39,967 nucleotides of DNA. It comes from an uncultured Alphaproteobacteria bacterium. GTDB taxonomy: Bacteria; Pseudomonadota; Alphaproteobacteria; Rhizobiales; Ancalomicrobiaceae. Positions within the stretch are counted from its first letter, which is position 1. Each line of letters begins with the position of its first letter. Location: the NCBI GenBank assembly GCA_937892955.1, contig CALBKH010000067.1, positions 1 through 39,967 of the forward strand. Direction: 5' to 3'. The notes below the pieces were generated by a model. That model was not told the origin of the DNA. It did not search any database and saw nothing but the letters and a program-made list of their open reading frames with translations. This document shows, piece by piece, positions 33,284 through 39,967 of this stretch. Both the position numbers and the translations under genes were made by a program.

Positions 33284-33910
33284 ATGAAGTTCGACAACGA
33301 CATCTTCGAGCGCATTCGCATCAAGCCGGACCCGGAGCTCCTGGCCAAGCGCACCTTCCCGACCTGCGACTGGGAAGGCTGCGATGCGGCGGGAACCCAT
33401 CCGGCACCGAAGGGCCGCGCCCGCGAGGGCGAGTACCATCACTTCTGCATCGACCACGTCCGCCTCTACAACAAGGCCTACAACTACTTCTCCGGCCTCG
33501 CCGACGACACCGTCGCCGCCTTCCACAAGGATGCGATGACCGGCCACCGGCCGACCTGGGCGATGGGATCGAACCCGGACGCGAGCGGACCGCGGACCCG
33601 CGCCGAGGATTTCGAGATCCCGCGCAACTGGTCCCGCCGCTCCGGCGACCCGCGCATCCAGTTCGGCCGCGCCGCCCGCTTCCGCGCCGAGTTCCGCGCC
33701 CAACCGGTGCGCCGCAAGCCGCTGGAGAAGAAGGCGCTCGACACCCTCGGCCTGCCCGAGGCGGCCGACGCCCAGGCGATCCGCGCCCGTTACAAGGACC
33801 TGGTCAAGCGTCACCACCCCGACGCCAACGGCGGAGATCGCTCCTCCGAGGGACGCCTCCAGGAGATCATCCAGGCCTACAAGCTGCTGCGCACCGCCGG
33901 CCTGTGTTGA
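33284..33910 (+). CDS. J-domain (DnaJ-like) protein with Cys/His-rich N-terminus
   Basis: This 208-residue co-chaperone has a C-terminal J-domain (about residues 146-205) with the HPD motif at 178-180 (VKRHHPDANGGD), which stimulates DnaK ATPase. The N-terminal part carries C28, C33, C55 and several histidines in CDWEGCDAAGTHPAPKGR and YHHFCIDHV, a likely metal-binding fold not found in standard DnaJ. There is no G/F region and no DnaJ zinc-finger repeat. From memory, homologues occupy this place beside bolA and cobS in many Rhizobiales. ATG 33284 is chosen by similarity; there is no strong ribosome site. A role linked to CobS/CobT or to BolA is only inferred from neighbours. Confidence 0.88.
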   Translation: MKFDNDIFERIRIKPDPELLAKRTFPTCDWEGCDAAGTHPAPKGRAREGEYHHFCIDHVRLYNKAYNYFSGLADDTVAAFHKDAMTGHRPTWAMGSNPDASGPRTRAEDFEIPRNWSRRSGDPRIQFGRAARFRAEFRAQPVRRKPLEKKALDTLGLPEAADAQAIRARYKDLVKRHHPDANGGDRSSEGRLQEIIQAYKLLRTAGLC

Positions 33911-34099
33911 TCCGCCGTCGAACCACCCATGCGCCCACGCCATGGCCGCCGTGCGTCGATCACCGGATCGGTGTCGTCCCGCTGGTGCGGCGGCGTGCGC
34001 TCCGCTAGTGTGCGCCGGTTCGAAACGATGACCTCCGCCGGTCTACGGGTCCATGAGGAGCGCGCGTACCCGCGTGCCACCGGCGGGGACGGAGGAAAG

Positions 34100-35086
34100 A
34101 TGAGCGAGACCGAGAAGACCGTGGCCGGCCTGCCGGATCGGATGATTTCCGTGAAGGACACTTTCGGCTTCGAAAGCGATCTGATGGTGCCGGCCTATTC
34201 CACCGCCGAGGACCATGTTCCCGACGTCGATCCCGATTACCTCTTCGATCGCGACACCACCCTCGCCATTCTCGCCGGCTTCGCCAAGAACCGCCGCGTC
34301 ATGGTCACCGGCTTCCACGGCACCGGCAAATCGACCCACATCGAGCAGGTCGCCGCCCGCCTCAACTGGCCCTGCGTGCGCGTCAACCTCGACAGCCACA
34401 TCTCCCGTATCGACCTGATCGGCAAGGACGCCATCGTCGTGAAGGACGGCATGCAGGTGACCGAATTCCGCGACGGCATCCTGCCCTGGGCCTACCAGCA
34501 CAACGTCGCCCTGGTCTTCGACGAATACGACGCCGGCCGCCCGGACGTGATGTTCGTCATCCAGCGCGTGCTGGAGTCGTCCGGCCGCCTGACGCTGCTC
34601 GATCAGAACCGCGTCATCCGCCCGCATCCGGCCTTCCGCCTGTTCGCGACGGCCAACACCATCGGCCTCGGCGACACCTCCGGCCTCTACCACGGCACCC
34701 AGCAGATCAATCAGGCGCAGATGGATCGCTGGTCGATCGTCACGACCCTGAACTATCTGCCGCACGACGAGGAGGTGGGCATCGTCCTGTCCAAGGCGAA
34801 GCACTACCAGAACGACGAGGGCCGCGACATCGTCGCCAAGATGGTCCGCGTCGCCGACATGACCCGCAACGCCTTCGTGCAAGGAGAGCTGTCGACGGTC
34901 ATGAGCCCGCGCACCGTCATCACCTGGGCCGAGAACGCCGAGATCTTCGGCGACGTCGGTTTCGCCCTGCGCGTCACCTTCCTCAACAAGTGCGACGAGA
35001 CCGAGCGGCCGAAGGTCGCCGAGTTCTACCAGCGCTGCTTCGGCAAGGACCTGCCGGAGAGCGCGCTGAACGTCGTGTTGAGCTGA
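34100..35086 (+). CDS. cobS: cobaltochelatase subunit CobS
   Basis: CobS is the AAA+ ATPase subunit of the aerobic cobaltochelatase CobN-CobS-CobT, which inserts cobalt into hydrogenobyrinic acid a,c-diamide. The 328-residue protein has the rhizobial start DRMISVKDTFGFESDLMVPA, Walker A VTGFHGTGKSTHIEQVAARL (about 70-90), Walker B NVALVFDEYDAGRPDVMFVI, and sensor residues in RLFATANTIGLGD. Length and end (ESALNVVLS) match CobS. A GGAGG ribosome site lies 4 nt upstream. It is followed by a GFA-family gene and then cobT. No cobalamin riboswitch is recognisable in the 189-nt leader. CobN is not in the window. Confidence 0.97.
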   Translation: MSETEKTVAGLPDRMISVKDTFGFESDLMVPAYSTAEDHVPDVDPDYLFDRDTTLAILAGFAKNRRVMVTGFHGTGKSTHIEQVAARLNWPCVRVNLDSHISRIDLIGKDAIVVKDGMQVTEFRDGILPWAYQHNVALVFDEYDAGRPDVMFVIQRVLESSGRLTLLDQNRVIRPHPAFRLFATANTIGLGDTSGLYHGTQQINQAQMDRWSIVTTLNYLPHDEEVGIVLSKAKHYQNDEGRDIVAKMVRVADMTRNAFVQGELSTVMSPRTVITWAENAEIFGDVGFALRVTFLNKCDETERPKVAEFYQRCFGKDLPESALNVVLS

Positions 35087-35097
35087 CGGAGAGAGCG

Positions 35098-35457
35098 ATG
35101 GCGGAGCGACTCACCCATCGTGGCGGCTGTCACTGCGGCGCGGTGCGCTTCGAGGTCGATGCGGCCATCGACGAGGTGATCTCCTGCAACTGCTCGATCT
35201 GCACCGTGCGCGGGTCGCTCCTCGCCTTCGCGCCGGCGGCGGACTTCCGTCTGCTCTCCGGCGCGGACAAGCTGAAGGACTATCGCTTCGCCAAGAAGCG
35301 CATCGCCCACCTCTTCTGCACCGACTGCGGAACCGAGAGCTTCGGCCGTGGCGCCAAGCCCGACGGTAGCGAGATGGTGGCGATCAACGTCCGCTGCATC
35401 GACGGCATCGATCTCGAAGCCCATCCCGTCCGTCGCTTCGACGGCCGGTCCCTCTGA
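35098..35457 (+). CDS. GFA family protein (glutathione-dependent formaldehyde-activating type)
   Basis: This 119-residue zinc-binding protein has seven cysteines in the family pattern: CHCGAVRFEV (C11, C13), ISCNCSICTVRG (C30, C32, C35) and LFCTDCGTESFG (C74, C77). GFA proteins are best known from the spontaneous or catalysed glutathione-formaldehyde reaction, but most members have no proven function. It sits 11 nt after cobS and 26 nt before cobT in the same direction, so it is probably cotranscribed with the cobaltochelatase genes. The small AGAGAG ribosome site is modest. Whether it aids metal supply or thiol handling in cobalt insertion is open; the location is the main clue. Confidence 0.9.
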   Translation: MAERLTHRGGCHCGAVRFEVDAAIDEVISCNCSICTVRGSLLAFAPAADFRLLSGADKLKDYRFAKKRIAHLFCTDCGTESFGRGAKPDGSEMVAINVRCIDGIDLEAHPVRRFDGRSL

Positions 35458-35483
35458 GAATTGCGGACGCGAGTTCGAGCGGA

Positions 35484-37370
35484 ATGGCCCCGAAGGACAA
35501 GACCCCGCCCAACGAACCCTTCAAGCAGGCTCTCGCCGCCTGTGTGCGGGCGATCGCGCGGGTTCCCGATCTCGAAGTGACCTACGGCACCGATCGGGCG
35601 GCGCTCACCGGCCACACCGTGCGCCTGCCCGAGCCGACGCGGAAACTGTCGCGCGCCGAAGCCATGGTGCTGCGCGGCCAGTCGGACAGTCTGGCCTTGC
35701 GCCTCGCCGTCCACGACGCGAGCGTCCACCGACACTACATGCCCGAAGGTCACGAGGCCCGCGCCATCTACGAGGCGGTCGAGCAGGCCCGCTGCGAGGC
35801 GGTCGGCGCCCGCCGCATGGACGGCGTCAAGGGCAATCTCGCCGCCATGCTGGAGGAGCGCTACGTCAAGGCGCGCGCCGCCGAGGTGACCGAGAAGGCC
35901 CAGGCGCCGCTCTCCGACGCCCTCGCCCTCATGGTGCGCGAGCGCCTCACCGGCATGGCGCCGCCGCCCTCGGCGACCAACCTCGTGTCGATGTGGCGCG
36001 ACTGGATCGAGCTGAAGGCCGGCGCCCGCCTCGACACGCTCGAAACCTCGATCGGCGACCAGCGCGCCTTCTCCCATCTCGTCCGCGATCTCATCGCCGA
36101 CCTCGACATGGCCGACGAACTCGGCGAGGACCCCGACGAGCAGGATCAGGACCAGGGCGGCGACGAAGAGCAGGGCCAGGACGAGGAGACCGCCGGCGAA
36201 CCCGAGGGCGAGGAGGGCTCGGAACAGGCCGAGAGCTCAGCCTCCGACAGCTCCGGCGAGGAGCCGCACGAAGGCGAGGTCGAGGCCCACGACGGCTATT
36301 CCGACGAACTCTCCGACGACGAGGTCACCGAGACCGAGACGACGGCCGAAGCGAGCCGCCCCGAGCAGCCCTTCTCCAACCGCCCGCCGGTCGACGACTA
36401 CAAGGTCTTCACCACCCGGTTCGACGAGGTGATCCACGCCGAAGATCTCTGTGACATCCCCGAGCTCGAGCGCCTGCGCGCCTATCTCGACAAGCAGCTG
36501 GCACCGCTCCAGGGCGCGGTGGCGCGCCTCGCCAACCGCTTGCAGCGCAAACTGATGGCGCAGCAGAACCGCTCCTGGATGTTCGACCTGGAAGAGGGCG
36601 TGCTCGACACGGCGCGGCTCACCCGCGTCGTCATCGACCCGATGTCGCCCCTATCGTTCAAGCGCGAACGCGACACCGACTTCCGCGACACCATCGTCAC
36701 CCTGCTGATCGACAATTCCGGTTCGATGCGCGGCCGGCCGATCACCGTGGCGGCGACCTGCGTCGACATCCTCGCCCGCACCCTCGAGCGCTGCGGCGTC
36801 AAAGTCGAGATCCTCGGCTTCACCACCCGCGCCTGGAAGGGCGGCCAATCGCGCGAGGCCTGGATGCAGGCCGGCAAGCCGGTCACTCCCGGCCGCCTCA
36901 ACGACCTGCGCCACATCGTCTACAAGGCGGCCGACGCCCCGTGGCGGCGCTCGCGCCGCAACCTCGGCCTGATGATGCGCGAGGGGCTTCTGAAGGAGAA
37001 CATCGACGGCGAGGCGCTGACCTGGGCCCACGAGCGCCTGCTCGGCCGCCCGGAGAGCCGGCGCATCCTGATGATGATCTCCGACGGCGCGCCCGTCGAC
37101 GACTCGACCCTGTCGGTCAACCCCGGCAACTACCTCGAGCGCCACCTGCGTCGGGTGATCGAGGAGATCGAGACCCGTTCGCCGGTCGAACTCATCGCCA
37201 TCGGCATCGGCCACGACGTCACCCGCTACTACAAACGCGCCGTGACCATCGTCGATGCCGAGGAACTGGCCGGCGCCATGACCGATCAGCTCGCCTCGCT
37301 CTTCGACGAACGCGGCGCCGAAGATCTCCGTGGAGCCCGGCGCGGCCCGCGTCGCCGGGCGAGCGCATGA
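35484..37370 (+). CDS. cobT: cobaltochelatase subunit CobT
   Basis: CobT partners CobS as the MIDAS-containing subunit of the aerobic cobaltochelatase. The 628-residue protein has an N-terminal domain (FKQALAACVRAIARVPDLEV), a very acidic linker at about residues 208-295 (DEQDQDQGGDEEQGQDEETA and following), and a C-terminal VWA domain with the metal site LLIDNSGSMRGRPITVAATC (Asp 410). The MIDAS Thr and Asp sites are in SDGAPVDDSTLS. Length is typical of Rhizobiales CobT. The gene has the usual acidic low-complexity block, which is not evidence of contamination. The stop overlaps the next gene by 4 nt (ATGA). Confidence 0.97.
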   Translation: MAPKDKTPPNEPFKQALAACVRAIARVPDLEVTYGTDRAALTGHTVRLPEPTRKLSRAEAMVLRGQSDSLALRLAVHDASVHRHYMPEGHEARAIYEAVEQARCEAVGARRMDGVKGNLAAMLEERYVKARAAEVTEKAQAPLSDALALMVRERLTGMAPPPSATNLVSMWRDWIELKAGARLDTLETSIGDQRAFSHLVRDLIADLDMADELGEDPDEQDQDQGGDEEQGQDEETAGEPEGEEGSEQAESSASDSSGEEPHEGEVEAHDGYSDELSDDEVTETETTAEASRPEQPFSNRPPVDDYKVFTTRFDEVIHAEDLCDIPELERLRAYLDKQLAPLQGAVARLANRLQRKLMAQQNRSWMFDLEEGVLDTARLTRVVIDPMSPLSFKRERDTDFRDTIVTLLIDNSGSMRGRPITVAATCVDILARTLERCGVKVEILGFTTRAWKGGQSREAWMQAGKPVTPGRLNDLRHIVYKAADAPWRRSRRNLGLMMREGLLKENIDGEALTWAHERLLGRPESRRILMMISDGAPVDDSTLSVNPGNYLERHLRRVIEEIETRSPVELIAIGIGHDVTRYYKRAVTIVDAEELAGAMTDQLASLFDERGAEDLRGARRGPRRRASA

Positions 37371-38449
37371 GCGAGCCGCGCGGCCCGATCGGCCGCGCCC
37401 TTCACCTCTTCGCCGCACTTCTCGTCGTCCTGCCGCTCACCGCCGACGCCTTCGCCGGCTCGACCCCGGGCGCCGGCGGAACCGCGACCGTTTCCGCCCG
37501 CCCGATCGTCGCCTTCCACCCCTCCGAACCGAGTCGTCGGCGCTTCGGCGACCTCGAGTTCCTCGGCGGGTTGGCGCTCACCAGCCGCACCCCCGACTTC
37601 CAATCGCTCTCCGCCCTCCTGAGCCGCGACTCGGGCCGCGAGCTGATCTCGGTCAGCGACGAGGGCATGTGGATCGGCTTCCGCCTGAAGACCGACGACG
37701 CCGGCCGGCCACTCTCCGTCGAGAACGTGCGCATCGCCCCGCTCCTCGACGACGAGGGCAGACCGTTCCGCACCAAGTGGGAGCGCGACGCCGAGAGCCT
37801 GGCCTTCCGCCGCACCGCGACCGGATCGGAACTCCTGGTCGGCTACGAGGGCCGTCATCGCGTCGCCTCCTACGCCCTCACCGGCGACGATCCGACCAGC
37901 GCTTTCGACGCACCCGGCCGCCCGGCGGCCGGCATTCCCCGCGAGATCCGGAACTTGCGCGGCAATCGCGGGCTCGAGGGGCTGGCCGTCGCGCCGCCGA
38001 AGACGCCGCTCGCCGGCAGCCTGCTGCTCGTCGCCGAGGAACCCCGCCCCGGCGAGGCGGACCAGCCGGTGTGGATCGTCGGCGGCCCACGCCCGGGCCT
38101 CTTCCACCTCGCTCGCCGCGACCATTTCGCCAACACCGATGCCGCCTTCCTGCCCGACGGCGACCTCCTCGTCCTCCAGCGCCGCTTCGGCCTGAGGATC
38201 GGCCTCGGCATGCGTCTGGTGCGCGTTCCCGCCGCCGAGATCCGCCCCGGCCGCACCATCGTGCCGAAGATCCTGCTCGAGGCCGACTGGAGCTGGGAGA
38301 TCGACAACATGGAGGGTCTCGCCGTCGACACCGCACCCGACGGATCGACCATCCTGACCCTCGTCTCCGACGACAACGGCAACTGGTTCCAGCGTACCGT
38401 CCTGCTGCGTTTCCGCCTGCTCGGCGCCGGCGATCCGGCCACGCCCTGA
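37367..38449 (+). CDS. esterase-like phytase family protein (PF13449-type), secreted
   Basis: This 360-residue protein has a signal peptide (LFAALLVVLPLTADAFA, cleavage about residue 30) and a domain I assign by pattern to the esterase-like activity of phytase family. The recognisable repeats are FGDLEFLGGLALTSRTPDFQ, ISVSDEGMWIGF, RDAESLAFRRTATGSELLVG, NRGLEGLAVAPPKTPLAGSL and NMEGLAVDTAPDGSTILTLV, i.e. a beta-propeller of GLA-type blades. It would act in the periplasm as a phosphoesterase-like enzyme; the substrate is unknown. It overlaps cobT by 4 nt, so it is translationally coupled with it. The cobT-linked position is common in Rhizobiales from memory, with no known functional link. Confidence 0.85.
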   Translation: MSEPRGPIGRALHLFAALLVVLPLTADAFAGSTPGAGGTATVSARPIVAFHPSEPSRRRFGDLEFLGGLALTSRTPDFQSLSALLSRDSGRELISVSDEGMWIGFRLKTDDAGRPLSVENVRIAPLLDDEGRPFRTKWERDAESLAFRRTATGSELLVGYEGRHRVASYALTGDDPTSAFDAPGRPAAGIPREIRNLRGNRGLEGLAVAPPKTPLAGSLLLVAEEPRPGEADQPVWIVGGPRPGLFHLARRDHFANTDAAFLPDGDLLVLQRRFGLRIGLGMRLVRVPAAEIRPGRTIVPKILLEADWSWEIDNMEGLAVDTAPDGSTILTLVSDDNGNWFQRTVLLRFRLLGAGDPATP

Positions 38450-38585
38450 GCCCGCTTTCGACTTCGAATTCGACGGCGGCTCAACTCTTCGTTAAGCTTG
38501 ACGGATCATGAAGGAAGGGACGGGCCGCGCATGCTCCCGACCAGGGAAAGCGGCCCGATGTCTGTCGTGGAGTGGAGACGCGCGT

Positions 38586-39518
38586 ATGACGGCGAAACGC
38601 AGGACCTTCCGCCGCGGTGTGGTGATGGCCGGTCTCGGCGCCCTGGCCGCCGCGGCGCTTCCGGGAACCGCCGGCGCCGGCGAGGCGACCGTTCAGGCGA
38701 GATATTCCGCGACCCTGGCGGGCTTCCCGGTCGGCAGCGGCAGCCTCGATTTCGCCATCGACGACGGCGGCTCCTATCGCGCCTCCGTCGACGCCCGCAT
38801 CAGCGGCCTCGCCACGGTGGTCGCCAATCGCACCGCCTCGGCCTCCGCCAGCGGCCGCGCCCAGGGCGACGGCATCGCCTCGCGCGGCTACAGCCTCGCC
38901 ATCGACGGCGGCTCCTGGCCCAATCACGTCGACATGGGCTTCTCCGGCGGCACCGTCACCCAGGTCTCGGCCACCGAACTGCGCTTCCCCGGTTGGGATC
39001 GCCGCGTGCCGCTGAAGCCGGAACACAAGCGCGGCGTCATCGACCCGCTCGCCGCCTTCGTCATCGCCGTGCCCCCGGGCAAGGACGCGATGAACCCGTC
39101 CAACTGCAACCACACCGCCCGCGTCTTCGACGGCCGCGTCCGCTACGACCTGCGCATGGTCTACGGCTCGCGCATGGAGGTGCAGGGTCGCGAAGGTTAT
39201 TCCGGCCCGGCGCTGGTCTGCGCGGTGAACTACCGCCCGATCGCCGGCTATCGGCCGCTGTCGCCGCAGGAGGAGAAGTTCGAGCGCAATCTCGAATTCT
39301 CGATCTGGTTCGTGCCGGCCGGCGGGTCGAATGTGATGATCCCCTACAAGGTCGTCGTCGGCACGCCCGTCGGCCTGCTCCAGGTCTACGCCCACCAGTT
39401 CGACGTCAAGGGCCTGCGCACCGCCGAAGCGCCGACCGAACCGGCCACCACCGGCTCGGTTCGCAAGAAGCGTCGCGCCGCCCTGCGCGCCGAAGCCGGC
39501 GCCGATCGGACCCAGTGA
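38586..39518 (+). CDS. DUF3108 domain-containing protein, exported
   Basis: This 310-residue protein belongs to the DUF3108 family of exported proteins of unknown function. It has an N-terminal signal with an RR pair (KRRTFRRGVVMAGLGALAAA), which could be Tat- or Sec-dependent, with cleavage about residue 33. The mature part has the DUF3108 pattern ARYSATLAGFPVGSGSLDFA, ISGLATVVANRTASASASG and IDPLAAFVIAVPPGKDAMNP, followed by ARVFDGRVRYDLRMVYG. It is a predicted periplasmic beta-barrel-like or lipocalin-like protein, probably involved in the envelope. ATG 38586 fits the signal. An upstream ATG at 38508 would add 26 residues with no signal features. A very strong hairpin follows 40 nt downstream. 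Confidence 0.88.
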   Translation: MTAKRRTFRRGVVMAGLGALAAAALPGTAGAGEATVQARYSATLAGFPVGSGSLDFAIDDGGSYRASVDARISGLATVVANRTASASASGRAQGDGIASRGYSLAIDGGSWPNHVDMGFSGGTVTQVSATELRFPGWDRRVPLKPEHKRGVIDPLAAFVIAVPPGKDAMNPSNCNHTARVFDGRVRYDLRMVYGSRMEVQGREGYSGPALVCAVNYRPIAGYRPLSPQEEKFERNLEFSIWFVPAGGSNVMIPYKVVVGTPVGLLQVYAHQFDVKGLRTAEAPTEPATTGSVRKKRRAALRAEAGADRTQ

Positions 39519-39558
39519 AGATTGCGGGGCAGCCCCTCCGGGTTGCTCGTCCGCTCCC

Positions 39559-39604
39559 GAAAGCGAAAAGAGCCGCGGATCGCTCCGCGGCTCTTCTCGC
39601 TTTC
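39559..39604 (+). terminator. very strong terminator hairpin after the DUF3108 gene
   Basis: A 21-bp stem with one mismatch, arms 39559-39579 and 39584-39604, loop TCGC, core AGAGCCGCGGA / TCCGCGGCTCT. It can be extended by two further pairs. Tail on the plus strand is weakly T-rich. It is probably a bidirectional terminator between DUF3108 and whatever gene lies beyond the window. Confidence 0.75.
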
Positions 39605-39718
39605 GGCGGGGTCGGTTCTCGTGTGTCTCGCGGGAGCCGTCCCGCGAATTTCTCATACCGCGCTCACGAATTTTCGACTCGATCGGCGTGGGCCCACCGA
39701 AGGCCCTCGCATCCGGTC

Positions 39719-39741
39719 CTCTCCCCCCTTGTGGGGGAGAG
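39719..39741. repeat. CT/GA-rich palindromic repeat
   Basis: CTCTCCCCC (39719-39727) and GGGGGAGAG (39733-39741) form a 9-bp stem around CTTGT. This type of CT/GA-rich palindrome is a familiar class of dispersed intergenic repeat in proteobacteria, from memory. A related inverted segment follows at 39828-39855. Confidence 0.6.
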
Positions 39742-39803
39742 ACGGAGAGAGCGGTCACTCCGGAAGACTCCGCAAGTGCAAGAGTTCGAGGACAGGTCGT
39801 ATA

Positions 39804-39855
39804 CCCCTCTCCCTCTCCCTCTCCCTCTCCCTCCCCCACGAGGGGAGAGGGGACG
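39804..39855. repeat. hexanucleotide tandem repeat ending in a related palindrome
   Basis: CCCTCT is repeated four times in tandem (39805-39828) and continues as CCCTCC; this then leads into CCCCCACGAGGGGAGAGGGG, the mirror of the preceding palindrome. The 39519-39967 end region otherwise has no gene that I can support; its last 30 nt become AT-rich, perhaps a promoter for a gene beyond the window. Confidence 0.65.
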
Positions 39856-39967
39856 TCGGAGCACCGACCTTCGAAACCGAACCGCCCGGAAAACGGTCAG
39901 AACTTCGCAAGACTGGTATCATGAGACCTGTGCGCGGTTGGACCATCATGTTGATTTGATGCGTTTA

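Noticed and set aside
33911..34099. Cobalamin riboswitch upstream of cobS
   Set aside because: GTGCCACCGG looks superficially like a B12-box fragment, but the rest of the conserved core (GCCACTG with the GGG/CCC helices) is missing.
36105..36360. Acidic low-complexity block as sign of assembly error or fusion in cobT
   Set aside because: CobT proteins normally have this acidic linker between the N-terminal and VWA domains.
39522..39959. Open frame across the right-hand repeat region
   Set aside because: It is built from the CCCTCT repeat and palindromes, giving a Ser/Leu/Pro-rich product with no homology pattern and no ribosome site.

Overview
The window is about 40 kb of uniformly GC-rich chromosomal DNA, and almost all of it is core housekeeping sequence. 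Gene content and order point to an alphaproteobacterium of the order Hyphomicrobiales (Rhizobiales). The signs are the divergent ppiC/secA pair near argJ-mutT, the comF-grxC-nitrilase-DUF1178 cluster, aroK-aroB divergent from a tiny membrane protein gene and xerD, and the bolA / J-domain / cobS / cobT neighbourhood of aerobic cobalamin synthesis. I cannot name the genus. There are no rRNA or tRNA genes, insertion sequences, prophage genes, CRISPR arrays or defence systems that I can see.

Layout. 1-2.5 kb: 3' part of gyrB and a small secreted protein, closed by a terminator. 2.6-4 kb: ECF sigma factor and its membrane anti-sigma factor. 4-6.1 kb: MATE exporter and a DsbA/HCCA-isomerase-like protein. 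6.2-8.4 kb: soluble twin-PAS chemoreceptor and a small secreted protein. 8.4-12.1 kb (minus): queG, then the comF-grxC-nitrilase-DUF1178 run. 12.2-15 kb: NDUFAF5/BioC-like methyltransferase (plus), and argJ-mutT-Flp pilin (minus). 15.1-16.9 kb: a divergent EamA transporter / TetR regulator module with a clear operator. 16.9-21 kb: ppiC (minus) and secA (plus), separated by a 487-nt region with twin palindromic repeats and a good promoter. 21.2-25.4 kb (minus): GT2 glycosyltransferase, Wzx-type flippase and an L,D-transpeptidase lipoprotein. 25.7-28 kb (minus): accA, xerD and a small membrane protein. 28.3-30.1 kb: aroK-aroB. 30.2-33.1 kb: a small secreted protein, cysQ, a GGDEF protein and bolA. 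33.2-39.5 kb: J-domain protein, cobS, a GFA-family protein, cobT, a phytase-like esterase and a DUF3108 protein. 39.5-40 kb: a very strong hairpin followed by palindromic repeats and a hexanucleotide tract.

How the genes work together. Cell-envelope and export functions recur: SecA, the periplasmic PPIase, the L,D-transpeptidase, the flippase with its glycosyltransferase, and AccA for fatty-acid supply. CobS and CobT are the chelatase subunits for cobalt insertion and need CobN from elsewhere. ArgJ, AroK/AroB and CysQ are biosynthetic or recycling enzymes. GrxC and BolA commonly act together in iron-sulfur and iron handling, and QueG is an iron-sulfur enzyme.

No unmistakable new multi-gene system is present. 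The best leads are the TetR operator sitting directly on an EamA transporter promoter, the paired palindromes upstream of secA, a perfect 14-bp palindrome beside a promoter upstream of the L,D-transpeptidase, a GFA protein lodged between cobS and cobT, a J-protein with a Cys/His-rich N-terminus, and the repeat cluster at the right end. Promoters and hairpins were found by eye and are predictions.
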